64,000 nt of DNA. It comes from Haliotis asinina. Taxonomy: Eukaryota; Mollusca; Gastropoda; Lepetellida; Haliotidae. The notes under the pieces are model-generated. The model made no database searches. It was not told where the DNA came from and saw nothing but the letters and a program-made list of their open reading frames with translations. A program made the position numbers and the translations under genes. The stretch lies in the NCBI RefSeq assembly GCF_037392515.1, contig NC_090281.1, positions 46,848,645 through 46,912,644 on the forward strand, given 5' to 3'. Of the stretch, positions 23,490 through 37,000 are shown in pieces (within the stretch, counting starts at the first letter, position 1; each line of letters begins with the position of its first letter).

Positions 23490-24650
23490 AATGAATGTAG
23501 AAAAAACGAAGTTTGTTATATTTTCTAAAGGATATTGTAAGAAGAAAAACACTTTTACGCTAAATAGTACAACTATTGACATCTCAAATGAATGTCTCTA
23601 TCTTGGTGTACCTCTCACTGGTAATGGTCGGTTCGTTAGAGCAATCTGTACAAGCTAAGAAGGCAATGTTTGTTATCTTCCAACGCATTCGTCAACTGGA
23701 TATCCCGATAGACTGCCAACTGAAATTGTTTGATAATCGTGTTAAACCAGTTCTTCTCTATGGCACCGAAGTGTGGTGGTTTGAAAATGTTGTCATCATC
23801 GAACGTGTCCATCTTAAATTTTGTAAATATATTTTGAATGTGAGACAATCAACTCCAGATTTTATTATATACATTGAATTAGGCAGATACCCCATCAGTA
23901 TATCCGTTAAAGTTAGAATGATATCATCTGGGCCAAAATGTTATGTCGTAATGACAAATTAAAAAACATTTTTTATAATGTCATGTAAAATCTTTATTCT
24001 TCAAATGCTGATTTTAATTTTCCATTGTTATCAATTGTCAAGGGTATCATCCACAATACTGGATTGTATTATATTTGGCTCAGCCAATCTGTACCTAGCA
24101 TTGTTTGACTTAAGAATAATGTACAGTTCACTCTAATTGATCAGTTTAAGCAGTTATGGTAGGGCTCTGTTGTCTACTCATCGAAGGGTAATTACAATGT
24201 AATGTATAGGCATTCTTTATTTATAGAACCTTATTTGTTACAATTACCTCATTACTACAGACGTTGGTTAACCAAAATTAGAACTTCAAACCGCAGGTTG
24301 CCCTATGAAACAGGACGTTGGTACGGCATTGAACCATGTAATAGAACCAGCCAGCTTTGAACATCACCTGTCTGTGATGAACTTCACTTTCTATTACACT
24401 GCCCGGCACTCAGTGTCCTCAGACATCATTTTCCCCCCAATATTTCAGTAAGTATCCTACTCTTGATAAATTTGTGTATCTAATGAAATGTTACCATTCA
24501 CCACTTAACTCTAAAATTACCAAATTCATAAAAAAACTGGACTCCGCTCAATGTTTTAATATGCGTGTTGTGTCAAATTGCTGTATGTTCTCTTTGTAAA
24601 GACATGTGATATTTGAGAATAAAATTTCTGTTCTGCTCTGTTCTTTGGTG
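23490..24650 (+). mobile_element. decayed LINE, 3' half
   Basis: Fragments of the C-terminal part of a non-LTR retrotransposon ORF2. The longest open piece (23,576-23,962) reads NRVKPVLLYGTEVWWFEN, then HLKFCKYILNV and ELGRYPISI, the post-RT region of CR1/L2-like elements. Further downstream, in broken frames, comes a GDELHFLLHCP-like zinc-motif region near 24,375. The 3' end (GAGAATAAAATTTCTG plus TCTG repeats near 24,620) looks like the element's own tail. Many stops and frame changes show that it is old. Confidence 0.8.
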
Positions 24651-25330
24651 CTTCTACTAGCTATATGTCTGTTCACGAAAACTGAATTATCGGAAAGGCT
24701 TGAAGTTTACAACAAACGGAAAAACATCTCCCAGTAACCTTTGCGTGGCAAAGGTCATACAGTGGAAACAAATTTCCCCCGATCCTGAGCTGAACAACCC
24801 AGTGACATTGCCATGGACGGGTTTTCATACTTTCGCATGTTCAATGTAGGGAAAACATCCTATTTTTTGAAGCACTACCCGATCGCCCGAACCGGTCTGA
24901 CTTTTCTTGGCCCGACTTTTAGGCCATCCCAGTTCATCGTAACCAACACTAACATCGTAACTAGATTTCTGCAGCAATACTATTTCAAAATAAGACATTA
25001 ACAATTATCAATTTTACATCCGCGCATTGGATTACTTTCGTTGATGCTACGGAGATCCGGACATTTCAGCGCGGGAACCAGAGTCGTCTCCCCTAGGCGT
25101 GTAAATCCAGCGCTCGTGGGTTCGATTCTCAGAGTACTCTATTAATACATATCCGTTGATTTCTCGGGATGGTAAATATCACACCCTTATGTCTAAAAAG
25201 AACAAACAGCGCTAAACACATAGGTCAAGTTTTTTCTTGGGCGGTAACTCTTAAAGATCAGCAAAACACGTTTTATAACATTGTCACTGACTTAAAACTG
25301 CCGTAACAATCTTTACATTGCAATTCGATC

Positions 25331-27296
25331 TTAAAGGGGCACTGATGCGGAGCAATTTCCGTGGACTGGTGTAAACTTTTGTTATTGTTTTTCTCCCGTG
25401 AGTACCCGGATGATATCCCAGAATTCGTGACTGGTTCGTGACCTCTGCTGCGCAGTCCGTAAGCGCAATTGATAGTTTAATTATAGACAGATCAACTGAG
25501 GTGAAGTCATTTTTACTTCTTTCCAAATGTATTATGAAAACAAATGAAACACTTTGAAGGTTAATCATCTGCCCGTGGCAGAAATGGTAAAAAACTATTA
25601 GGACGGAAAACGTCTCTATATTTTGTCTCATAACCTTAGTTAGTTTATTGTCATACTTGTATGATTCTGAAAATTAATAAAAGAACGCACGATCTGCTTA
25701 TACTCATAGTAAATTTCTAACATAACAGCAACATTTATACATTGTATAGAATGCCAATGTGGATCCTATTTCACACACATACGCGATCTAGTGTGTTTTT
25801 TCTGTCATACAGATTCTGCTGAATGCTACAACAAATAAATTAAAACAAAATGCAAAAAATGAATGTAAAACAGACAGATTTTATAGCAACGATGTCAGGC
25901 TACTACCTTGTTCAGGAATGTATCCATCAATATCCACGTAAAAGAAATCGTATTCCATTCATCTGCAGCTGGTAAATAATCCTGCTCTGTGTCGCGTGTC
26001 TTACAACTGTCTCATTTGCGAAAAAGTAACACATCGTTTCACGGTTTTCTTTAGTTGGTGAAAACCAGATAAACCTCTGATTGGTCCCCCAAGATAGCAC
26101 ACCTGGCAACTAATTGTATGATGTCCACTATTCTAAGTAATTTCGTTAACCAATAATGAGCAATCAATCAATCAACGCAAGGGTGGTTAATTCTTTGAAG
26201 GGAGGATGTTGTTTTTGCACTTACACTTTACGACAAGGTGTAGTCATCTTCACACACTGCCTTTTGACAAATCCGCTAGATGATAAAAGTAATTAATCAA
26301 TCAGTGAGTTATCGGTTAATCCTTTGATCGATGTTTGTTTTTGTAACTTAGTTGATAAACCCTCTTGCATCACTTACATGCACATATTACATAACATACA
26401 ATACATTTGCCATTACAGACCTTAATTTATAATGTTGAGTATTTACTCCAGACATGAGAAATGCCAAATGGGAACCTTTGTTGAGTAACCGAAGTTGTGT
26501 TACTACTAATTATACCTGTTATAAATTCATTAATTGACCATCCAGAGAATGATGACAAATAACATGTGTAGGTTTACACCATCAAACGCGAGTTACAGCA
26601 AGGAAGATGTAATCTCTGTGTCGCATGCAGCCTGAAAACACTATTGGGCCGAAACTGTTTTGAGGATACCAACGGAATTTCGTTACATAAGGAATACACA
26701 CGGGCATTTGCTGTGTACTTGGGTAAATAGGTGAAATAAGGGTTTTTTACGTAAGAAAATTTTCAGATTTCTCTACCAAAGGCATATCAACTGTGTGTTT
26801 TTATTATCATAAATAATAAACCATTGTAGCTACCATAGCTACCAAAATTTTCGTAAGATATTTGCTATCACAGCTGAACCAACACTCAGAATTACCTAAA
26901 TATAAAGCTTTGCAATCTTCCGTACTGAAACAAATGGCTACGAGCCTGTAGACATCATATTTTCATGTAACATGATTAAATATCAGGTTAAAAACACTGA
27001 AATAGGATCAAATTGGATCAGTAACTATACCATCCAAGCATCCGAAAAGAACTACACTGCTGGGATATTTGGTTACGATCAGACAAGGAATACCATGGAT
27101 ATTTTTAAACAAATGGCATATGATGGGCATCCGGCCTCCCGACTGTTTAGGTGAAGAAATTCTGCTAATATGGACAGGAGCCCAGTTCCTTTGTCCGTCA
27201 CGGTCGAAGGAGCGGGCGCTGACCAATTTGCGGTTTGATTTCGTAATTAGACCGTCGGCGAGAAACATTATTCGCTCCGCATCAGTGCCCCTTTAA
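25331..27296. mobile_element. 2-kb TTAA-flanked element (piggyBac-like ends)
   Basis: TTAA at 25,331-25,334 and at 27,293-27,296 flanks perfect 19-bp terminal inverted repeats AGGGGCACTGATGCGGAGC. A TTAA target duplication is the hallmark of piggyBac and a few other DNA transposon groups. The interior has no transposase that I can recognise on either strand, so this is a non-autonomous copy. AATCAATCAATC-type repeats lie near 26,160 and 26,295. Confidence 0.85.
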
Positions 27297-30200
27297 CTGT
27301 CCCGAAAACAGATCATGAAGTGGTGAACGGGTTTGCCCGTGGAAAGTCCTAGTTTGCTTCCCAAGGGTACAGTATGTTACCGCATTTGGGTTGCGATTAC
27401 GTGAAAACTTCATTCAGCTTGACAACCCGATCCCTCCGTCTCCTCTCAAAAGAAACGATTGACGAGGCCCTGCCCTAATTTGGTAAATGTGGTATTAACA
27501 GGATCATGAACAGTCTTCAACCCGAACCACCCAGATGAGCTACACCTGACTAGAAGTAGCTATAGGAAACCGAACCTCCTTATATCATCGTGTCCAGAAC
27601 TTTCTCCAAATTAGCATATTTTTCATTCGTGTGTATGAACGTCTTTAAGACAACTATGACTAGGCCATTCTCTTTGTAACAGCTTGTATGGTATTCGTAA
27701 GGGGACTACTTGCATTAAATAACTATGGGTAATTTATGGCTTTGTGGGGGTCTTTATGAATGTTGAATATTCATGAATATCACAATTGTAACATGTTACA
27801 ATAGTTACAGTAATACACATGCATATTTGATTCAGAAAGAAATTACAAAAATTGTACATGATTTGAGATGAGATTAAATTAAAGAACTATAAAGTTTTCA
27901 GAAGGAATAATGAGCGAGTGAGTTTGGTTTTATGCTATCTTCTTTCAAGAAAACAAACTCGGACAAAAAGGTAATGGTTTGACCACATTTTATTAAAATA
28001 TAAACTTTCTCCTTGTACATCTGGTACACAGTCATCAACTATACACACACCTTAAGACCCATAAACTCATGTAGCAACAAGCTTAATGGCAATGGAAAAA
28101 TGTTGAATAGTTAGTACTTACAGTAGTACTTATAATAATTTGAGGTAATGGGCATTTCTCCACTACTTCTACACAGAGATCATTAAACATATTTGACCTG
28201 GCCACTGAAAATGAATAAGTCAGTATGGTAAGATTCATTCATTTACAAGAACGAAACAAATATCTACCTGAATGCAATTTGTTAACAAATGATTACATAC
28301 ATCTGTGAAGCACCCTGGTCCCTTTCTCCTGCAGTCTACCTTGCAGACAGATACATGTGGATGCAGCAGATCCCCTGTCATGTAAGGGAAACAATTACAC
28401 CTAAAGTCATGTGGGTCACTGTTGCTTGCAACTTCAGATAAACCTAAGCAGTGTATGCAAAGCAGGATATGAACTCACAATCATGATATCCTAGCAGTAC
28501 AGTGATAACATCTCAGGAATACTCAGCCTGAGATTTTTTAAGCCAAGACACATAAAATGTTGATATTTACCAGTTCTTTTGACACTATACACTACAAAAT
28601 GTAATCAAACTTACTGACCATGTAATCAAAAACTTAAACTCACCAATTTTATGACTATTTTGACTACTCACTGAGTGTAAAAAAATGTCTGGTAGGCATG
28701 ACACATACCCTTCATTCTACGTGTTGCTTTACTTGTCGGTTTGTCATGGAAACATAAGCTGTAAATATGTTGCACAGGATGGACGTGCTACAAACATACT
28801 CATAAACAAAGACACCCAAAACACCTAAATATTCAAACATACACAAGACGAAAGACTTTAGGAGATCTCAGTGAGTGAGTTTAGTTTTACAAGGCTATTA
28901 TCAGTATTCCTGCAATATCATGATGACGCGTGGGAAAATTTTCAACTGATGCAGGCCTTATCACACCAGTTCTAATCACTTTTTTCATTAAGAGACCTTG
29001 CATACAAAGTCAAAGGAAATATGGCCTGAAAGAAATAAACAAAACATAGAAAAATAGAAGAATTCACAAATTAGAAAGAACATCACTGACAATCCTGAAA
29101 CATCATGGTTGTTACTATAAAACATAAACAGGAAAAAAACATGTTTTCCCGAGTGCCATCTACTTTCTCTCATAAAATACATAGCACAATCCTGGTAGAA
29201 CAACGGATGCAACTCTATGCAAAGAACTGCAGCATAACTGTGCAGATCATGTAGGGGAAATCTAAAACTTTCCGCAAAGGCTTCAAACATATAACAAACA
29301 TTCACCAAAGTAAAGGTCAAATTAACAAAACCTGTACCAGAGCAAGATATCTGAATTAAAGTTGGGAGCTGTCAAAACAACAACCTCCCTCCATGTCTGA
29401 AACAGACCACCATAACACTCGATGTTAACAAGAATGATGAAATAATATACAAGACATAAGAATGCAATCATGAATTCGTGAAAACATATAAGATAAATGG
29501 CAAATTAAAAAACAAGATATACACCAGAAATATGAGTCCTGAAAATATATATAGGGTAGACATTGTTTCAAAGATGTAACAAAAAAATTTCCTATTCCAT
29601 ATGAATAAGATAAAATCCTGCCATGTACAAAATCTAAAATTGATGATCTAAATGTTACACACTAAATACCATATCTGCCATATTTTCTTGAGTATACCTT
29701 ACAGTACCATAGAAAGGCTACATAATTGCCATCAATTATTTACAAAACTTAAATGTTCTGCAGGGGAGAATCCAGGATTTTTGAGAAGAGGGTTAGGGGG
29801 GGTAATGCTCCTCAGGGAAATGTTTTCAGGGAGATGGGGTGCACACACACCCTCTGGTTCTGCCCTTGCTGCTGGATAGTCAGATCTTGGAATAAGCATT
29901 AACCCCGCAGATGCCACAACATCACTGATATTATACTGTCATGTAGTTTGTGAAACATATTAGGCAGTGACATTGTTCTTTATGTTTTTATGTGTTCAAA
30001 GAAACTGGTCAGAATGTCTGTGGACTTTAACATAAAGCATGACTGTTTTATTTGGATTTTGTATTTGGTGTATTAAAGCAGAATGAGAAAGACATTATAA
30101 GACAATTCTTTCACAAGTTGATACCCGTAAATACACGTGCATAGCAAGCCATTTTTTTCGGGTAAGTCTGATAGGCTGCAAAGCTTAAATATTTAAATAC

Positions 30201-31049
30201 ACGTAGTACTGAAAGCTTGACCAACATTTTGAGTAGTGTCTAAGCCCATGCTTTTCATAATGGTAGCTACACCCCTGAGTATATGTGGGGACTAGAAAGT
30301 GGGGAGAAGTAGAAAATTCTTGCAATCAGTTTATCACGGCTTAAGCTACTGAAGTTGATATTTCACCCTGTAAATCCAGGTTTTGTCAAGTATCAGCTGT
30401 TCCCTGCCATTATGTGGTTGCATAACCACAAGTAATTGCCATATAATCATAGATCCACACGGCTATCAAACCCTGCCGCTTCACCTTGAGACGACTTAGT
30501 CTGGTACACCTGTCTCAATCATCACAGACACCTTGGTCTGTCACCGAACAATTGTATAAAAAAGTGTCTTCTGAAACATAATTAAAATTTGTGATTATTT
30601 TTCTATAAAAGTAGCCATTGAACACTTTGTACTGCAAACACATTGTTTAGTTTGTGATGCTGCAAACTGCTGTACCTTCCGACACCTGCATCATAAAAGA
30701 CCCACCCCTTGATTTTGAAATCCCAAGTTTGAAGGGTTGTCTTGTAGTCTTTGGTACAGACTCTGGCAGCTTCATCAAGTGAGTACCTGCATCTGTACTG
30801 AAATTATGTTTTGGAAGGGGAAAAAACTGAAATCAATACAGACTTGTTAGCGACTATTGAAGTAGTAGATCCTATGTGACACCTGTCACCAAGTCTATTG
30901 ATGGTCATAAGTCTATTGACGTCATCAGTCTATTGATGTCAATCTCTCCATTGATGTTATCAGTCTTAGTACTACTTGTAAACGCTACCAGCCAGGCCTA
31001 TCAAAGCTCTCAGTCTTCCTCTAAATGTGTAACCCTCTGTCCATGGAGT
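27297..31049. other. gene-poor stretch, possible DNase II 3' UTR in its right part
   Basis: No coding exon can be supported. On the minus strand AATAAA-type signals (TTTATT on plus) occur near 30,045 and 27,984, so the DNase II transcript might end at either. A diverged SINE family B copy lies at 28,866-28,985. An open minus-strand segment at 30,655-30,805, preceded by a good pyrimidine tract, was considered as an exon and set aside because the DNase II stop codon lies upstream of it. Confidence 0.4.
30888..30972 (-). repeat. 17-18-bp tandem repeat resembling the DNase II stop-codon region
   Basis: Four adjacent units of the type AGTCTATTGATGTCAATC on the plus strand. The same motif, GAGTCTATTGATGTCCGC, spans the DNase II stop codon at 31,050-31,052. 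Confidence 0.7.
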
Positions 31050-34000
31050 CTATTGATGTCCGCACACTTGGCAGGACTCAATGTCCTTGACAGCCAGGTT
31101 GAAGCTTGTCCACACTTTGGAGTTCTGGAAGCAGACTGTCCCACCTGCCCGCTTCTCCTGGCTGAGCTGAAAGCACAATTACAGGTTTCTAGTCAAGAGA
31201 GGCTTCTAGTCAAAGCTGACAGTTGACTGTACCCTGAATGGTATTGTGGTTCACAATATTAATCACTGGATTGTCTAAACCAGACTCGATGACTTACAGG
31301 CTAAGAGGCATATAGGCTCTTAAATTACAGTCATAGAGTTAGAATATTACTGACTGTGGTGATAAGCTTAAAACATACTGACCCACAAGAACACAACCAG
31401 GAAGGTCATATCATTAACCATCAATTTAATCTAGGAGGAAAATGCAATTCTTCTGGGTATTTAAGAGACGTTTACCACTTTTCTCAACTTGCGAACAAAT
31501 GTGTGGGGCAGAAAAAAGTACAAAAGTAACAGTGAATATGCTAAGATTCAGTGCATAAAAAAATAGGATAGTATGACAGTGTCAAGGTTTCTGAAACACA
31601 TTTAGAAGCAACATATATACATGTTGCCACGGTTACTCACATCTCTGTTGATGTCCCCAATGCAGATCCAGTTGGTGCCGTTGCGAGAAATGGCCCATTT
31701 TGAGTGGTCCTTTGTCCCCTTGAAAACTATACCCTCTGGCAAGACGATGGACTTCACGTTATACACCTGCAACAGAACATCAGGTGAAAGGACATAATAT
31801 CACCATACTTGGATAGATGCACAGAGATTATTACAGTGTATGATATGACTAATGTGAAACCGGTGCAAAACTGTGTGTTGACCTTGCTCTCAAAATACAC
31901 AAGTTTGCACAAGTTCCATATGAGTCGTGTGGCACACTTCTAAGTGTAATAATTTATTCATTACACATTTATTTTGTGTACATTTATGCAAAATATATTA
32001 AAGCAAGTGTGACTCCCCTGCTCTTCAATGCCATGTTCAATTGTTCATGATATCACGTTACAGACAATGAAATACAAAAACGATCGTTACCTGGCAAATG
32101 TGATACATGCACATATGATATATATGACACTGGTTATGTCTCACCATATGGATAATGAAGGACCCAGCCTTAAATCAATCAGGACCTATATTTTCGAAGT
32201 TGTCTTTGAGCCAAGACAGTTGTGTATGGCTCTGACGGTCATTTCAGTACTGGGTGAGCTTTCTAAAATCTAGGAAACCCTGGATTTTACATAATGAGTA
32301 TGCTTCTTTTAACAATATTTCAGTATTAGTCCATCAATATCAGAATAGGGAAGGACACATATCTGGATAAGATTCACATGATGTTTTTCAAAGGATTCAA
32401 ACCAGGGCCACTGATGTAATGAGGAAACCTTCTATCCACTGGGCTATCCCTGTATTATTGCAATATGTGTTCAGTAGTGAGTGAGCGAATTAGTTTTATG
32501 CTGCACTCAGCAATATTAAAGCTCTATGACAGAGATCTGTAAATAATTGAGTCTGGACCAGACTATCCAGTGATCAACAGAGTGAGTGGGCTTCACATGT
32601 GGGGAAACAGAGGCCAGATCTTTAGTGTAACATTTGATGTTTTAACCGTTAGGTGAGCTAAATCCCCCCCAAACAGAAATGATTCTGTGGACGTCCTAGG
32701 AAAGTATGTGGGTGGATTAAACACAGTGTTATATCATTACAAGATCTTATTAAAATCAGATCATTTACTTCAATGTGATGTGTCTGAGTTAGAAGATCTA
32801 ACAGCATCCCTGTAACAGGGCCCCATTTCACAAAGCTATCATAGCGCTACGACTGCCGTACCCCTATACTGTAACTTAGACTACAGTCATAATGCTACGA
32901 TAGCTATGAGAAATGGGGCCCACGTTGTTCCAGTAAACCCAAGTGAACTTCAACCTTAGAATCAATATGAAGGAAGTGCAAAATGTTTGAACCACCCAGA
33001 TATCTGCTTTAAAATCGATTCTGCTTCATTTCTGGACCCCACACAGGTACAATGTGTGATGCCCGTTTCTGGTGTCCCCGCTGTGATATTGCTGGTGCAA
33101 AACTAAATTTACTCATTTACTCTGTACCACCTGAACTTCGCAAACATTTATTTACGCGAAAATCTGCCAATGAGTACATACATTTTTTTAAATGCCAAAG
33201 TGTTAATATTGGAGGACAATAAGCACATTTTCCATTTATCTGCATAACCTGTTTGTCTGATAACAGAGCTGAGTTTAAAGTGAGTTCAGTTTTATTCCAC
33301 TTTAGCAATATTCCAGCAATATCATGGTGGAGGACACCAAAAAATGGACTTCACACCATGTGCAAACGTGGGGAATCAATTCCGGGCCTTGATGAGCGAA
33401 CACTTTAACCACTAGACTACGTCATCGCTTGGAGTGGAGGCTGGGGACTGGCCACCTACCTTAAACTTGCCGGTACAGTTGGAAGGCATCCTACTGCCAC
33501 TGTTCTGCCAAGTCTCCGTCATCAAGTCACTCTGCACACAAGGAGCCACAAAGTCCTTGTACAAGTCTGAGGTCAAGAATCATAAACAGTGAAATAGTAT
33601 TTATACATGAGATTTTGACAAAGTCTCATGTTAGTTTTGATGTATTTTTTTGTGAAAAGGGTAACAGTGCAAGTGCTTGGTAACCTTCTGGTCTGCTTTT
33701 TCAAAAAGTCTCAGTTGATATTTGCCATCTGCAAAAGCACTAAGTATACAAACCTGTATTTATTCACATTGTTCAAGCAGACATGTCCAGACAAATAAGT
33801 ATTAACCGATTATGATTTATGTATAGTTAAATATTAATAGAAAACGGACAACAAACAAAAGATTTCAGATCTTAGGACATCAACCCCTAGCGTGCAGTAC
33901 ACACCCCTGTGCACTTAAAAGAACCCATGAATCTGTTGGTAGATGACCAGATGGTTGTTGCACAAATATGTGCTTGAGCAGTTGAACTGGTGAACTGGAT

Positions 34001-37000
34001 ATCGGCGCTATCCTAGTATATATATGACAGACTGTCATCTACAAACACTACATAAATAGGATGGTTTCCAGAACACTGAAACTGAGAAAAAACACCATGG
34101 AAACAACCATTTCCACTTGGTAACCAGGCAGTTTCCAATAGTTTCATCTTGGTTTCCATGAAAACTGAAACTGAATTAAAGTCTTTGAAGATATAGTAAT
34201 AAAGAATGTACAATCAAACGCTTACTAAGTCCTGAAAACAACTGATCAAGATCACAGCAAACTTTACACTGTTATGGGGTCTGACCTGCATGGAAGTTTG
34301 AGAACTTGGCGAAGCTGGTGAAATTTGTTCCTGACAGGGATGACAGGACGACCTTATTTGACCATGGAGCCTTCTCCAGCCGTGTGTTCTTGATGACTGA
34401 CACCAGATCTGGATTATTCTGCAGGAAGGAGTCAGGGGTGAAGTGGTCGTACAGTCGGATGTAGTTGAAGAATAGCTGCTTGGCTGTGGTATTAAAGAAC
34501 AATGTCAGTCAAACTACTAGACCCAATAAAAGGAAAACTCACCTCAACAGGACAGGGAGAATGTTTCTAGGCTTCCTTCAGTAATAACAAACATCATTAC
34601 GATTGGTGACATAAACAATGAGCTTCATGTATTATCCATGTGTGTCAATCTGACTTGTACAAGGGCGACGAGGAAATGCTTTCAAAAACCACAAGCTAAC
34701 CCTCCATGCAAAACACTTATGTGAGATTTAATAATACCACATTTACAGTCATGAAATGGTGACATAGTTTCAGTATATGTAATCAAATAAAAATATTGAA
34801 AAATACCGAAAAACCCCTAAAAACTAAACTGTACCTATTCATGCATGTACTCAACAATGCATTTTAATCATGAGTGAGTGAGAGTGAGCACTTAGTTACA
34901 TGCTGCTTTTAGTAATACTCCAGCAATATTACAGCAGGAGATACCACAAATCGGCTTCACACATCATACCCATGAGAGGGACTGAACACAGACCTTCAGC
35001 GTGATAAGCGAACACTCTAACCACTAGGCTGCCCCATCACCCCACTTAATATGATGGTTCCTCTACAACAGTCCTCACCAATGGTGTTAAGCTGGGAGTA
35101 GCTGTAGGATACGCAGAGGAAGCTCTGTCCATAGATCAGGGCACTATGGGGCCATGTGTAGCTCTCGTTCTTGAAGCGTGGGAACTGAGGGGTGCTGTGG
35201 ACCAACCAGTAGCCAGTCTTGTTGTCAAATGCTACTACACCTGGAAAGAAAACCACATCAATAGTCATATGTAAATGAGTGACTGAACAAAGTTAACTGT
35301 TGCTTGACAAGAACATAAGAATCAATACAGACACAACCCATTATATATAATAAAGAGGTTGTTACCTCAAAAGAATCTTGATTTCTTATCGCTCACTAAC
35401 TTCCAAAATGCCAGTCAAACTGATGACCTAAGTTCATATGAGGAATCAAACCCAAACTAAAATTCACTCACTCACTCTGTAACACCAAAAATTCGTAAGG
35501 TTTTATTTACATGAGAAAAATGCCAATGAGGACGTAATGTTAATTGTCCTTTCTTCACAGACTCAGTGTTAGCAATGGTGGACAATAAGCACATTTTCCA
35601 CTTGTCTACATAACTTGTTTGGCTGATTACAGAGTTGAAGTTAAAGTGAGTGAGTGAGTTTTATATCACCTTTAGCAATATTCCAGCAATATCAGGGTGG
35701 TGACACCAAAAATGGGCTTCTTACTGTACCCAATTCAACATGGATGAGCGAATGCTTTAACCACTGGGCTACCCCAGTCAAGATGACTCCCATATTTGGG
35801 ACACTGGGCATATCCTTGCATCAGAGTACTACCTACCCTTCGTGTGTCCATGGTTGAGGGACTCCTGGTTGTGTGGGTCGTCATCATTATACATCAAGTA
35901 CATAAAGTCATCCATCTACAATACAACAGTAAACCTATTTCAGTGACCTAATTCTATTTCTCCTGTTGGACTTTCTAGGATAATTTCTTAGAGGGACTCT
36001 CTAGAGAATATCCCCCTTGTCCCAAGGATATTCCATAAAAAGTCCCCTCATCTCAAGGATTTACTTCAGACTGTAAACCTTCACCCTATTGTTTTCAGAA
36101 GACACATTTTTTCATAACATCCCCCAAATCTGGTACAATCTTGCTTCCTTGGGCAGTTATCTAAATAATGTCCCTCTGACCCAGGCATTATCGTAATAAC
36201 ATCCCCGGGCATAATCTTAATAATGTCCCTCTGACCTGGGCATTATCTAAATAATGTCCCTCTGACCCAGGCAATATCTTAATAATGTCCCTCTGCACGG
36301 GTATGATCTTAATAATGTCCTCTGACCCAGGCAATATCTTAACAATGTCCCTCTGACCTAGGCTTCTCGTAACGTCCCCCTGCTCCGGAAATTTGAATTA
36401 TTACTTGTTTTGAAGAGTGATATGACTTTGTCTTGCCATCACTGAATATGATCATAAAATGTGATATTCTTGACAGTTTGCAACATCTTGTGCCGACACC
36501 CAGTTTCGAACCCATAACCCTTTGCTTACTGGACAGGCGGTTTTATCCACAATGATACAAAGCATTGCTAAGAAGTATGAGATTATTTCTCAGCATGAAC
36601 CATGTTTCTCGCAAGATGGGTAGTGCAGGCAGCGCACTTCAGGGCACAATTACCATGTGCTAAGCATGTGTAAGGCGAGAAGTCAGCTGGCCATCTCATA
36701 CCAGTTGATTTCATCAGTGAATACCAACTACTGAAATAATATCTGAAGTACATATCTTCAGTTGGATTATTAGTTAGCTATAACATGACCCATGGGCATA
36801 ACTGAAATGTCCTTCTTGTACCATGGACATGCCATAGAATGTCCTTCTTGTACCATTGACATGCCATAGAATGTCCTTCTTGTCACAGTGATATTCCATA
36901 GAATATCCCTCTCCTACTACAGATATTCCACAGAATGTCCTTTTTGTACCACGGATATTCCATAGAATGTCCTTCTGGTACCACAGATATTCCACAGAAT

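Noticed and set aside
30655-30805. Possible minus-strand exon after a good pyrimidine tract (frame with SLDEAARVCTKDYK)
   Set aside because: The DNASE2 stop codon at 31,050-31,052 precedes it in the transcript, the true terminal exon with RAGGTVCF is at 31,050-31,166, and no other gene claims it.
30876-31226. 116-codon plus-strand frame
   Set aside because: It is the antisense shadow of the DNASE2 last exon and adjoining repeat.
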